Of a stretch of 64,000 nt of DNA, positions 46,867 through 55,404 are shown in pieces. A program made the translations under genes and the position numbers. This DNA is from CAWEBF01 sp963807235 (lineage in GTDB: Bacteria; Acidobacteriota; Vicinamibacteria; Vicinamibacterales; UBA2999), in contig CAWEBF010000018.1 in the NCBI GenBank assembly GCA_963807235.1, positions 62,001 through 126,000 on the forward strand, written 5' to 3'. The notes beneath the pieces were generated by a model. It saw only the letters and a program-made list of their open reading frames with translations, was not told where the DNA came from and did not search any database. The first letter of the stretch is position 1. Every line of letters starts with the position of its first letter.

Positions 46867-48125
46867 CGACTCAGACACGCACACATCGTTCGTGGGGCAT
46901 CGCCTTCGCCACAGTGCTGGCCCTCTTGACCGCGGCGCCGGGCGGGGCCCAGACCCGTGCCGGCGGACCCTCGCCCAATCCGGCCGGCACGCCAGCCACG
47001 CGCCCGAAGCCAAGGCCGGCGCCTCCCGCCGGTCAGGTGGCCGAAGAGCCCATCCGCTGCTGGTGGAAGACGGATCGCACGGCGGTCAATGTAGGGGAAC
47101 GGTTCGCCGTGGTGCTGACCTGTGCCGCCCTCGAGGCGGGCCAGACCATCGTCGTGCCCAACGTGAGCCAGCTGGACGGTGGCGCCATCCAGCTCACGCC
47201 GTTCGAAGTCGTCAGCTCGACACGCCGCGCCGACGTCGTGGCCGCGCCCTGGCGGTACATCCAGTTCGAGTACGGCGTCCGGCTCCTGGCCGACGGTTTC
47301 TTCGGGCAGGACGTGAACATCCCGGCCCTTACCGTCACGTACAACTTCCGCACCGCCGACGGCGCCAACACCGGCCGCGACCAGAACTACGTGCTGCCGG
47401 CGCTGCCGATGCGCGTGCTGTCGCTCGTGCCCCGAAGCGCCACCGACATCCGCGACACTTCGGCGATGACGTTCGGCGACATCGAGTCGGCCAGGTTCCG
47501 CGCCACGGTCGCGCGTGTCTCCTCGTGGATCGCCACAGCATTCGCCGTGGTGCTGGCGATCGTGGCGCTTTTCCGCGCGTCGCAGCGGTTCCGCAAGCGC
47601 TCGCCCGAGGCCGAGCGGCATGTGAGCGAGCTGGCCTGGCTGGGCGCCTGCGCCAGGTCGCTGCGTGAGGTCCGTCAGGACGCGGCGTCTGGCTGGTCGC
47701 CCGAGTTGGCGCGCCGCACCCTTCCGGCGCTGCGACTGGCTGGCGCTTCGGCGCTGGGCCAGCGGGTGGCGCAGCAGCGCGTGGAACGCGATGCTGAAGT
47801 GCGCGAGGGCCAGATTGCGGTGCGCAACGGCTGGTTCCGTCGCGGCCGCACGATGCTGTCGGCGTCTACGACCCGCGCGACGATCGACGCGGCGGCCTCG
47901 CAAAAGGGTCTCACCGGCCGTGCCCGCGGCGCGCTGGCCGCGCTTGGTCCGGCCCTCGAGTCGTTCAGCGTGGCCGCCTATGGCCGCAACACCGCACCGC
48001 CTGACGGCACGGAGCTGACCTCCGCGCTCGACCGGAGCCTGAGCGCGGTGCGGAGCCTGCGCACCGGCGCGCTGTGGCCGGTGCGGACATTGACGGCCGT
48101 CACAAGGGTGTTCTCGAGTTACTAG
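46863..48125 (+). CDS. Secreted/membrane protein of MxaA/BatD type
   Basis: Encodes 420 residues from ATG 46863, overlapping the DUF58 stop. The N-terminus is a signal peptide (WGIAFATVLALLTAAPGGAQ), followed by a Pro-rich linker. The periplasmic beta domain contains CWWKTDRTAVNVGERFAVVL, TCAALEAGQTIVVPNVSQLD and VTYNFRTADGANTGRDQNYV. A membrane helix (WIATAFAVVLAIVALFRASQ) lies near residue 225, then a cytosolic helical tail. BatD and MxaA share this layout: a beta-rich ectodomain, one helix and an internal tail. It probably stabilises the complex with the VWA proteins. Confidence 0.8.
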   Translation: MTTQTRTHRSWGIAFATVLALLTAAPGGAQTRAGGPSPNPAGTPATRPKPRPAPPAGQVAEEPIRCWWKTDRTAVNVGERFAVVLTCAALEAGQTIVVPNVSQLDGGAIQLTPFEVVSSTRRADVVAAPWRYIQFEYGVRLLADGFFGQDVNIPALTVTYNFRTADGANTGRDQNYVLPALPMRVLSLVPRSATDIRDTSAMTFGDIESARFRATVARVSSWIATAFAVVLAIVALFRASQRFRKRSPEAERHVSELAWLGACARSLREVRQDAASGWSPELARRTLPALRLAGASALGQRVAQQRVERDAEVREGQIAVRNGWFRRGRTMLSASTTRATIDAAASQKGLTGRARGALAALGPALESFSVAAYGRNTAPPDGTELTSALDRSLSAVRSLRTGALWPVRTLTAVTRVFSSY

Positions 48126-48128
48126 CCC

Positions 48129-49226
48129 GTGACCGATCCCCGCCTGCTCGCCAACGCGCTGCGCGCCACCTTCGACGAATGGTGGCGGACGCGGTGGGAG
48201 GACCTCCGGTTCTCCGACGCCGCCGACGCGGCCGTGGTGTGCGGAGTGCTGCTGGCCGTGGCGGCCCTGGTGCTGGTGGTTCGCGTGGCCTGGGGCCGCG
48301 GGCCCGGCCGCACGCACGTGGCCATGCCGTCGGTGGTGCCCGCGATGCACCGGTCGCACCTGTCGATGCTTCGCCATCTGCCGGTGCTGCTCTTCGTGCT
48401 GGGCGTCCCGCTTTTCGTGATGGCGCTCGCGGATCCACTGACGGGCTTCACGCGCGAGGAGGTGTCCTATCCGGGCCGCCGCATCGCGCTATTGGTGGAC
48501 GCCTCGACCAGCATGGTCATGAGCTTCAAGTCCACGCGCTTCAAGACGCAGGGCGAGTCCACCTTCTTCTCGGCCGTGGCCGGCGCCGAATACTTCATCA
48601 AGCGACGAATGGACGGTCCGTACAAGGACCTGGTGGCCCTGATCCAGTTCGGCAACCAGGCCTACGTGGTGACGCCGTTCACCAACGACTACGAGAACAT
48701 CCTGCTCAGCGTGCGGCTGGTCAGCGACCCGCGCGAGTGGGGCCGTTTCAGCGACTGGGGCACGACCATCGTCGAAGGGATCGACCAGGCGACGCAGCTC
48801 TTCAAGGCCTTCAACTTCGTGAACGCGTCGGGCAACCTGATGATCGTCTTCACCGACGGGCGCGATTCGGAGCTCAACCGGGCCGAAAAACCGTTGGACA
48901 AACTGGTCAACGAAGCTCGTACGCTCAAGATCCCCGTCCACATGATCCGCACGGCCTACAACTACCGGCTCGGCGAAGTGCAGCAGGACAAGATCTGGAA
49001 GGCCGTGGTGGAACGGACGGGCGGCCGCTTCTACGCGGCCTACGACGACGAGTCGCTGGTAGCCGCACTGGCCGAGATCGATCGGCTGTCACCCGGCCGC
49101 ATCGACGTGCGGGAGTACAGCGTGCAGCGCCCGCGATTCGCGGCCTATGCGCTCGCGGCCACGCTGCTGTGGCTGCTGGCCGCCGTGCTCAAGCTCGGAT
49201 TCGGCATATTTCGGACGTTCCCGTGA
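48129..49226 (+). CDS. VWA-domain membrane protein (MxaC/BatA-like)
   Basis: Encodes 365 residues from GTG 48129. Two helices at the N-terminus (AAVVCGVLLAVAALVLVVRV, HLPVLLFVLGVPLFVMALAD) precede a VWA domain with an intact MIDAS: DASTSM, the Thr in the SDWGTTIVEG loop and DGRDSE. The C-terminal helix is YALAATLLWLLAAVLKLGFG. The VWA domain faces the periplasm. It binds divalent metal and should clamp a partner. In mxa clusters MxaC is this kind of protein, needed for active Ca-PQQ methanol dehydrogenase. Confidence 0.9.
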   Translation: MTDPRLLANALRATFDEWWRTRWEDLRFSDAADAAVVCGVLLAVAALVLVVRVAWGRGPGRTHVAMPSVVPAMHRSHLSMLRHLPVLLFVLGVPLFVMALADPLTGFTREEVSYPGRRIALLVDASTSMVMSFKSTRFKTQGESTFFSAVAGAEYFIKRRMDGPYKDLVALIQFGNQAYVVTPFTNDYENILLSVRLVSDPREWGRFSDWGTTIVEGIDQATQLFKAFNFVNASGNLMIVFTDGRDSELNRAEKPLDKLVNEARTLKIPVHMIRTAYNYRLGEVQQDKIWKAVVERTGGRFYAAYDDESLVAALAEIDRLSPGRIDVREYSVQRPRFAAYALAATLLWLLAAVLKLGFGIFRTFP

Positions 49227-49233
49227 GGACACC

Positions 49234-49923
49234 ATGAGAGCAGCGATTGGACTGGCGGTGGCGGCGGTGATCCTGACCGGCGTGGCCCTCGTCACGGCCC
49301 GGATGGCGGTGGTGGAGCGGCATCTGGCCGATACGCGCGAGGCGCTGGCCACGCTGGACTACCCGCAGGCCGAGGGCAGCGTGGAGGCCGCGATGAACGA
49401 ACTGGGCGTGGCCCGCTACGTGCCGCGATTCGGCGACCGCGTGCAGCGCGAAGCCCGCGCCTACACAGCGGCGATCCTCTACTGGGAGCGCGCGTACGAC
49501 GAGCTGCTGCCCGACGGCGCCGATCCGGTGACGACGATCGAGGAAGGAAACGCCGAGCTGCAGCTCACGGTCGCCAATGCCGCGTATCGCAAGGGGCAGA
49601 AGCGCTACGGCGACGCGGCTTCCACCAAGCAGGCGCTGGAGGAGTCCGCGTCCGGCTACCTGACGGTGCTGAAGAGCGGCGCGTGGCACCAGGACGCGGC
49701 CTACAACTACGAGTACGTGGCGCGGCTTCGCGACGAGCAGGCGCGCGGGCGGCGTCCACCGGAAAGCAACGACGAAGCGCAGAAGGCCGACAACGGCCAG
49801 GGCGGCGCGCCGTCGGAGGCCACGAGCCAGGAAGGCTTCGAGGTCTATATCCCGCTGGAAAGCACCGAGAAACCGGCGGGCGGCGATGCCGGCAAGGCGC
49901 CGCCGAAGGAACGAAAAGGCTAA
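49234..49923 (+). CDS. Single-pass membrane protein (MxaK-like position)
   Basis: Encodes 229 residues from ATG 49234, 7 bases after the previous stop. One N-terminal helix (IGLAVAAVILTGVALVTARM), then a TPR-like helical region (AEGSVEAAMNELGVARYVPR, AILYWERAYDELL, TIEEGNAELQLTVANAAYRK) and a disordered tail with PPESNDEAQKADNGQGGAPS. No enzyme motif is seen. It lies between the two VWA genes, the place and size of MxaK. Identity to MxaK must be tested by profile search. Confidence 0.7.
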   Translation: MRAAIGLAVAAVILTGVALVTARMAVVERHLADTREALATLDYPQAEGSVEAAMNELGVARYVPRFGDRVQREARAYTAAILYWERAYDELLPDGADPVTTIEEGNAELQLTVANAAYRKGQKRYGDAASTKQALEESASGYLTVLKSGAWHQDAAYNYEYVARLRDEQARGRRPPESNDEAQKADNGQGGAPSEATSQEGFEVYIPLESTEKPAGGDAGKAPPKERKG

Positions 49924-49945
49924 AGGCGAAAGGCTAAAGGTTAAA
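49914..49945. repeat. Heptanucleotide tandem repeat (GGCTAAA type)
   Basis: GGCTAAA, GGCGAAA, GGCTAAA and GGTTAAA at exact 7-base spacing, over the stop of the previous gene and just before the next one. Confidence 0.8.
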
Positions 49946-49959
49946 AAGGTCGGCCGTAG

Positions 49960-51070
49960 ATGCCAAGCTGGTTTCCCCGCTTCGACTTCGCGACCACTCG
50001 CTTCGGCGACGCCGCGTACCTGTGGCTGCTGGCGGTGCCGGCGCTCCTGGTCGTGATGTGGGGCTGGCGCGTGTGGCGACGCCGCCGCGACGTGAAGCAC
50101 TTCACGCGCGGGCGCATCGTGCCCGTGCGCGAACGGTTCAGCCTGCTGGGCGATCTTGGGCTTCTGGTTCTTTGCGGTCGTGGCCAGCGCGCTCCTGATC
50201 GTGGCGCTGTCGCGCCCGCAGGCGGTGGTCGCGGCAGTGCGGCAGGGAAGCGTGGACCTGGTGATCCTGCAGGACGCCTCCGCCTCGATGTACGTGACCG
50301 ACGTGCAGCCGGACCGGTGGCGGCGCTCGATCCGCTTCGTGCGCATGCTGGCCGAGTCGCTCCGCTGGCAGGGCGACCGCGTGGCGCTGGCGCTCTTCGC
50401 GCAGCTGGCCGCCCCGCAGGTGCGGCTGACCAAGGATCCGAACTCGCTCTTCTTCTTCGTCGATCACCTGGGTGAGCAGTCGCCGTTCCCGCTCGAGAAT
50501 GCGCCGACGTGGGACACGAACATCGACGAAGGCATCCGGTGGGGGCTGCGGCTCATCGAGAAGGACAAGGACCTGTTCGGCCCAAGCGGCAACCCCAAGG
50601 CGTTCGTGGTCATCTCCGACGGGCAGTCGTGGAGCGGCTCGGTGGCCAATTCGTTGAAAGAAGCCCGGAAGATGGGTGCGCCAGTGCACGTAGTGGGCGT
50701 CGGCACGACGGTGGGCGGGATGATTCCGGAGCCGCTGGGCCCTGACGGGCTGCGGCCGCCGCCGGTCGTGCGCTCGGTCCTCGACCGCGCGTCGCTGGTG
50801 CAGCTGGCCGTGGCGGGCGGCGGGGAGTACTTCGAGATCGGCGACGAGCCCGACCGCGTCGTCGCGTTCCGCATCGTCGACCGCTTGCGTCGCCAGAACA
50901 ATCTGTCCGCGCCGGTCGAGACGCTCGAGGAGCTGTATCCGCGCTTCCTGCTGGCGGCAGCGATCGTCCTCGGCCTCGGCCTGCTCTTCGTGCGCAAGCC
51001 ACTCGAGCTCCTGTGGCATGGCCTCGGCATCGGCGTCGCCGGCTCAGTGCTCCTCAGCTTGCTCTCCTGA
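49960..51070 (+). CDS. Second VWA-domain membrane protein (MxaL/BatB-like), one frameshift
   Basis: The frame opens at 49960 (MPSWFPRFDFATTRFGDAAY) with helix LWLLAVPALLVVMWGWRVWR. One base near 50155 must be skipped to reach the second frame: DLGFWFFAVVASALLIVALS leads into the VWA domain. The MIDAS is DASASM with the Thr in WDTNIDEG and DGQSWS. The domain ends with a helix (LYPRFLLAAAIVLGLGLLFV) and a second one (GLGIGVAGSVLLSL). Joined, the protein is about 369 residues, the last gene of the six-gene operon. Confidence 0.85.
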
Positions 51071-51083
51071 TGTAGAAGGACTG

Positions 51084-51725
51084 CTATCGCGGTGAAGACC
51101 TGGCCGCAATGACAAAGGCGGCAAGCAGTGCATCACGATTCTCGCGAGCGTTGGCCTGGATGGAGAACATCCAAGGGCTATCGACTCGGCCCCATAGCGT
51201 TCCGTATACCGGGACTCGCTCAGCCGATCCAATCGCATCGACAAATGTCACCTCACGCATCCAGAAGAGGTTGCCATCCCGGCCAGCGTCCTCACGCATC
51301 CAGTAGACGCTGCCATCCCGGCCATTCTTGGCTTCGTTGCCTCGCCCCGCCAAGAAGGCGACGACGTGCCCACCTGTCCAGTTTCTTGGGAAGAAATCGC
51401 TCTTCGTGAGATCAATCGCCTGTAGCCATAGGAGGGAGGTTCTCACCCCGCCTCCGCTTGTCCGCCCCTCGCCGTAGCCGACCGTTGCACGCGCGGGGGT
51501 AATGGGGTCTAACCGCGGTGAACGCGTATGACCCGCAACCTGAGCAGGAAGTCGTGCGAACAAAGCCGTGACTGCGCTGATGGTGTCGGGGAGCGCCACG
51601 GTAGCTAGTTCATCGGGGGCTGGCGCTGTGGGAAATCCTTGGAGGTCCGGGAGTGGTACCTCCTGGGTCGCGCCGCCTCCGATATTCAGGACCAAAACAA
51701 CCGCAAACAAGACTGTCGATCTCAT
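51084..51725 (-). CDS. Secreted hypothetical protein with a 13-residue tandem repeat
   Basis: Encodes 213 residues from ATG 51725, with a signal peptide (MRSTVLFAVVLVLNIGGGAT). The body has KSDFFPRNWTGGHVVAFLAG, then two tandem copies of GRDG(S/N)(V/L)(Y/F)WMRE. The C-terminus is Arg/Ser-rich. No known domain is recognised; the repeats look like small blades or loops of a beta structure. It is convergent with the VWA operon and divergent from the kinase. Confidence 0.72.
   Translation of the reverse strand: MRSTVLFAVVLVLNIGGGATQEVPLPDLQGFPTAPAPDELATVALPDTISAVTALFARLPAQVAGHTRSPRLDPITPARATVGYGEGRTSGGGVRTSLLWLQAIDLTKSDFFPRNWTGGHVVAFLAGRGNEAKNGRDGSVYWMREDAGRDGNLFWMREVTFVDAIGSAERVPVYGTLWGRVDSPWMFSIQANARENRDALLAAFVIAARSSPR
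51252..51329. repeat. 39-bp tandem duplication coding the GRDG repeats
   Basis: Two consecutive 39-base units (51252-51290 and 51291-51329) start CTCACGCATCCAG and share TGCCATCCCGGCCA. They keep the reading frame (13 codons each). Confidence 0.85.
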
Positions 51726-51837
51726 TGGGGCCTCTCTTGGCCACGGCTCGCCGGGGATGTTCGCAGTCTAACGCTGGCCTGCAGCAATCTGTTCGCGAGA
51801 TCGGCGTTACTCAGGAGTGATGCTGGTGCCGCCCGTA

Positions 51838-51863
51838 TAATCCACGGTAATCCACGGTAATCG
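51838..51863. repeat. 10-bp tandem repeat upstream of the kinase
   Basis: TAATCCACGG occurs twice, followed by TAATCG, immediately before the TTG start of the kinase gene. It is in the place of the ribosome site, which is otherwise weak. Confidence 0.7.
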
Positions 51864-51864
51864 T

Positions 51865-54621
51865 TTGGCCCTCAATCCCGGCACTCGCCTCGGCCCGTAC
51901 CAAGTCCTCTCGCCGCTTGGGGCCGGCGGTATGGGCGAGGTATACCGGGCTCGCGACACAAGGCTGCATCGAGACGTCGCGCTGAAGGTGCTACCTGAGG
52001 CATTCGCGACTGATCCGGATCGCCTCGCCCGGTTTCAGCGGGAAGCGACCACGCTGGCTGCGCTGAATCACCCCAACATCGGCGGCATTTACGGCGTCGA
52101 AGAGGCCAGCGGCATCACGGCCTTGGTGATGGAGCTCGTTGAGGGCGACGATCTGGCGCTACGCCTCGCGCCAGGCCGGATCCCGATTGAGGAGGCGTTG
52201 CCCATCGCGAGGCAGATCGCCGAAGCACTCGAGGCCGCCCACGAGCGCGGGATCATCCATCGCGACCTGAAGCCGGCCAACATCAAGATCACGGCCGATG
52301 GCGTGGTGAAGGTCATCGACTTCGGCCTGGCCAAACTGACCGCCCCGAACGATCCGAACACTCCGGACGCTGCGACCGGCCGCTCAGCGTCCCCGACCGT
52401 CACCTCGCCGGCGATGATGACGGGCGTCGGGATGTTATTGGGTACCGCGGCTTACATGAGCCCCGAGCAGGCGAAGGGCCGCGAGGCCGACAAGCGCAGC
52501 GATATCTGGGCGTTTGGGTGTGTGCTTTACGAGATGCTGGCGGGCCGTCGCGCCTTTGACGGGGAGGACATGACGGAGGTACTCGGTGCGGTCGTCCGTC
52601 TCGAGCCGGACTGGGACGCCCTTTCGTTCGAGGTGCCACAGCCAATCCGAATATTGCTGCAGAGCTGCCTCGTTAAGGATCGCCGGCGTCGCGTCACCGA
52701 CATCTCGACGGCGCGGTTCGTACTGGAGAATGCCGCGAGCCTCGCGCCAAAGATCTCGCCCGACTCGGTGTCGCAACAGGACGCCAACGCCGCGGTGGCG
52801 GATGTGCGACGTACGCTCGCCCGTTCGACCCGTCGCCGCGTCGCGCTCGTCGGTGCCGTGACATTTCTCGTGGGCCATGTCGTCGCCGGCATCGCGGCCT
52901 GGCTGCTGACGGGCACCGCCCCGCTTTCCGTCGTCCGCATGACGATGAACACGTCCGGTGCAACTGCGTTAGCGCTGTCGGGCATCGATCGGGACCTCGC
53001 CATCACGCCCGACGGTTCACGCGTCCTCTATCGCGGCAACGGTCAACTGGTGGTGCGTGCGCTCGACCAGCTCGAGCCCACGGTGCTGAGCGGCCTTGGC
53101 GCGCCGCAAGGCATATTCGTCTCGCCGGACGGACAGTGGATTGGTTATTTCGACGGAACGACGATCAAGAAAGTGGCGATCACCGGTGGATCGCCAGTCA
53201 CGATCGCTTCCGTCGTCGGCTCAGTGTCGCGTGGTGCCACATGGGGCCCGGATGGAACCATCGTCTTCGCGACGGCCACCGCGGCGACGGCCCTGATGCG
53301 TGTGTCGGCGGCGGGAGGCGAGCCGACCGTGCTCACGAAGTCGGATCGCGCGCGCGGTGAAAGCGATCACGTGTGGCCCGAGTTCCTGCCGGGAGGCAAG
53401 TCGATCCTCTTCACAGTTACTTCGGCCAACGGCAGTATCGAGAGCACTCAGATCGTTGTGCTGGATCTGCAGACGGGCACGCGGAAGGTGCTGATCCGTG
53501 GCGGTAGTGACGCACACTACGCACCGACGGGTCATCTCGTCTACGGTTTCGCCGGGACGTTGCGCGCGGTGGCATTCGACCTCCGACGGTTGGAGGTGGT
53601 CGGTACGCCGACGCCGGTGCTCGAGGGTGTGGCGACGACTGCCGAAGGCGCCGCCAACGTCGCGATGGCCGCCAACGGCGCGCTCGTCTACATCAGAGGC
53701 GTCGCCGGTGGGGGTGCCGAGCGGACAGTCGTGTCGGTGGATCGCCAGGGCCGCGCCTCACCGCTGCCCGGTGTTGGGCCCTCCGCGTACCGTGACGTGC
53801 GCGTGTCGGCTGACGGCGCGTGGCTCGCACTCACCAGGGGGTTGGACGTGTGGAGCTACGACTTTGCCCGCGCGACGCTGAGCCGGTTGACCACCGACCC
53901 AGGCGAGGATCGCAGCCCGCTCTGGACGCCTGACGGAAAGCGTATCGTCTTTTCGTCGAGTCGAGCGGGCTACCCAGAGATCTTCTGGCGAGCGGCGGAT
54001 GGCACTGGCAGCGACGAGCGGCTTCTCGCGCGAGCGAAAGATTCAATCGATCTGCGTGCGAGTGACTGGTCGGCAAACGGCACACAGCTGCTGTTTACCG
54101 AGGTGCCAGCGAGTATCCAGAACGCGATCGGCCAGATCTCCATCGAACGCCCGTCAGACGTGAGGATGTTATTGGAGAACTCCTTCACCAACGACTTCCC
54201 GGCCGTGTCTCCAGACGGAGACTGGATGGCCTACCATTCGAACCTGTCCGGTCAAACGGAGATCTATGTCGAGCGGTATCCGCAGCTTGGAAATCGGCAG
54301 CCGATCTCGACCGGCGGCGGGCGTCTGCCCCTCTGGTCGCGTGACGGGAAGGAACTGTTCTTCAGCAGCGTGGACGGTCGGCAGATGTTCGCGGTCTCGG
54401 TGCAGTCCGGGACGACATTCGTCGCCGGGCGTCCGAGGGTGTTGTTCGAAGTCGATATGCTCAGGCAAACGGCGGGAAATCGGCCCTACGACATCGCCCC
54501 TGATGGACGGTTCCTGATCATCCGCAGCGGCCAGGCGGAAGCCGCGGGCGGCACGGCGTCAGACATGATTCTCGTGCAGAACTGGTTCGAGGAGCTACGG
54601 CGCCTCGTGCCGACAAACTAG
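51865..54621 (+). CDS. Ser/Thr protein kinase (PknB type) with C-terminal TolB/WD40 propeller
   Basis: Encodes 918 residues. An in-frame TAA at 51838-51840 leaves TTG 51865 as the start (MALNPGTRLGPYQVLSPLGA). The kinase domain is intact: glycine loop LGAGGMGEVYRARD, Lys in VALKVLPE, catalytic HRDLKPANIK, DFGLAKL, and SPEQAKGREADKRSDIWAFG. A membrane helix (VALVGAVTFLVGHVVAGIAA) lies near residue 335-355. It is followed by an extracytoplasmic propeller with SPDG-type blades (YRDVRVSADGAWLALTRG, WTPDGKRIVFSSSRAGYPEI, VSPDGDWMAYHSNLSGQTEI). The propeller probably senses a ligand and controls the cytoplasmic kinase. Targets are unknown. Confidence 0.93.
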   Translation: MALNPGTRLGPYQVLSPLGAGGMGEVYRARDTRLHRDVALKVLPEAFATDPDRLARFQREATTLAALNHPNIGGIYGVEEASGITALVMELVEGDDLALRLAPGRIPIEEALPIARQIAEALEAAHERGIIHRDLKPANIKITADGVVKVIDFGLAKLTAPNDPNTPDAATGRSASPTVTSPAMMTGVGMLLGTAAYMSPEQAKGREADKRSDIWAFGCVLYEMLAGRRAFDGEDMTEVLGAVVRLEPDWDALSFEVPQPIRILLQSCLVKDRRRRVTDISTARFVLENAASLAPKISPDSVSQQDANAAVADVRRTLARSTRRRVALVGAVTFLVGHVVAGIAAWLLTGTAPLSVVRMTMNTSGATALALSGIDRDLAITPDGSRVLYRGNGQLVVRALDQLEPTVLSGLGAPQGIFVSPDGQWIGYFDGTTIKKVAITGGSPVTIASVVGSVSRGATWGPDGTIVFATATAATALMRVSAAGGEPTVLTKSDRARGESDHVWPEFLPGGKSILFTVTSANGSIESTQIVVLDLQTGTRKVLIRGGSDAHYAPTGHLVYGFAGTLRAVAFDLRRLEVVGTPTPVLEGVATTAEGAANVAMAANGALVYIRGVAGGGAERTVVSVDRQGRASPLPGVGPSAYRDVRVSADGAWLALTRGLDVWSYDFARATLSRLTTDPGEDRSPLWTPDGKRIVFSSSRAGYPEIFWRAADGTGSDERLLARAKDSIDLRASDWSANGTQLLFTEVPASIQNAIGQISIERPSDVRMLLENSFTNDFPAVSPDGDWMAYHSNLSGQTEIYVERYPQLGNRQPISTGGGRLPLWSRDGKELFFSSVDGRQMFAVSVQSGTTFVAGRPRVLFEVDMLRQTAGNRPYDIAPDGRFLIIRSGQAEAAGGTASDMILVQNWFEELRRLVPTN

Positions 54622-54683
54622 CACTCGCGCCAGCTATCTCCCGGGCCCGCATTCGAAAGATTCCTGCTGCCTGACCGACTCCG

Positions 54684-55376
54684 TTACTTCAGCGCGTCCT
54701 TGAGGAACGTGGTGAGCTGCGGCCAGATCTTCTCGGCGAGCGGCGCGTTCAGCGTCCCGAGCGCGTTGTGCGGGCCCATGAACGCGTGGCCGGTCCCCGG
54801 GTGCACCGTCAGCGTCACGTCCTTGCCCATCGCACGCAGCTTTGTCTCCAGCGCGAGGGCTGCGGCCGGCGGGAAGTAATCGTCGTGCTCGGCCATGTGG
54901 CCGCTGATCTTCGCGTTCAGCCTCGACCAGTCGGGCTCTGTGTCGCCCTGCGGGAACCCGTAGAAAGGCACAGTGGCCTTCACCTTGTCGGGCCGTCCGG
55001 CGGCGATGAGAAACGACAGCATCCCGCCCATGCAGAAGCCCACCACCCCCACGCCGCCGCCGGTGACCGCGGGATGGCCGGCCAGGAAATCCACCGCGCC
55101 GCTCATGTCCTTCGCGGCCCGCTCCGCCGGTAGCGACTGCATCAAGTGCGCGGCCTTGTCCATCTCGTCGTGCGCCGCCAGCTCGCCGTGATAGAGGTCT
55201 GGCGCCAGGGCCACGAAGCCGGCGGAGGCGAGCCGGTCCGCGTTCGCCTTGATGCCGGAGTCGAGACCCCACCATTCCTGGATGACGAGCACGCCCGGGC
55301 CCTTGCCGCTCGCGGGCGTCGCCAGGTAGCCCGAGGCCATGTTGCCGTTGCTGCGGAACTCGACAGTCTCTGCCAT
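54684..55376 (-). CDS. Dienelactone hydrolase-family protein
   Basis: Encodes 230 residues from ATG 55376 (MAETVEFRSNGNMASGYLAT). The nucleophile is Cys in VGFCMGGML, the acid Asp in AEHDDYFPP and the His in GTGHAFMGP, the Cys-Asp-His triad of DLH. The oxyanion loop is VIQEWWGLD. Cytoplasmic alpha/beta hydrolase; the true substrate may be a lactone or other ester and is not fixed by sequence. It starts 28 bases after the PepSY gene stop and may be co-transcribed with it. Confidence 0.92.
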   Translation of the reverse strand: MAETVEFRSNGNMASGYLATPASGKGPGVLVIQEWWGLDSGIKANADRLASAGFVALAPDLYHGELAAHDEMDKAAHLMQSLPAERAAKDMSGAVDFLAGHPAVTGGGVGVVGFCMGGMLSFLIAAGRPDKVKATVPFYGFPQGDTEPDWSRLNAKISGHMAEHDDYFPPAAALALETKLRAMGKDVTLTVHPGTGHAFMGPHNALGTLNAPLAEKIWPQLTTFLKDALK

Positions 55377-55404
55377 GGTAGATGTCCGATGCGTGAGAGT
55401 GCGA

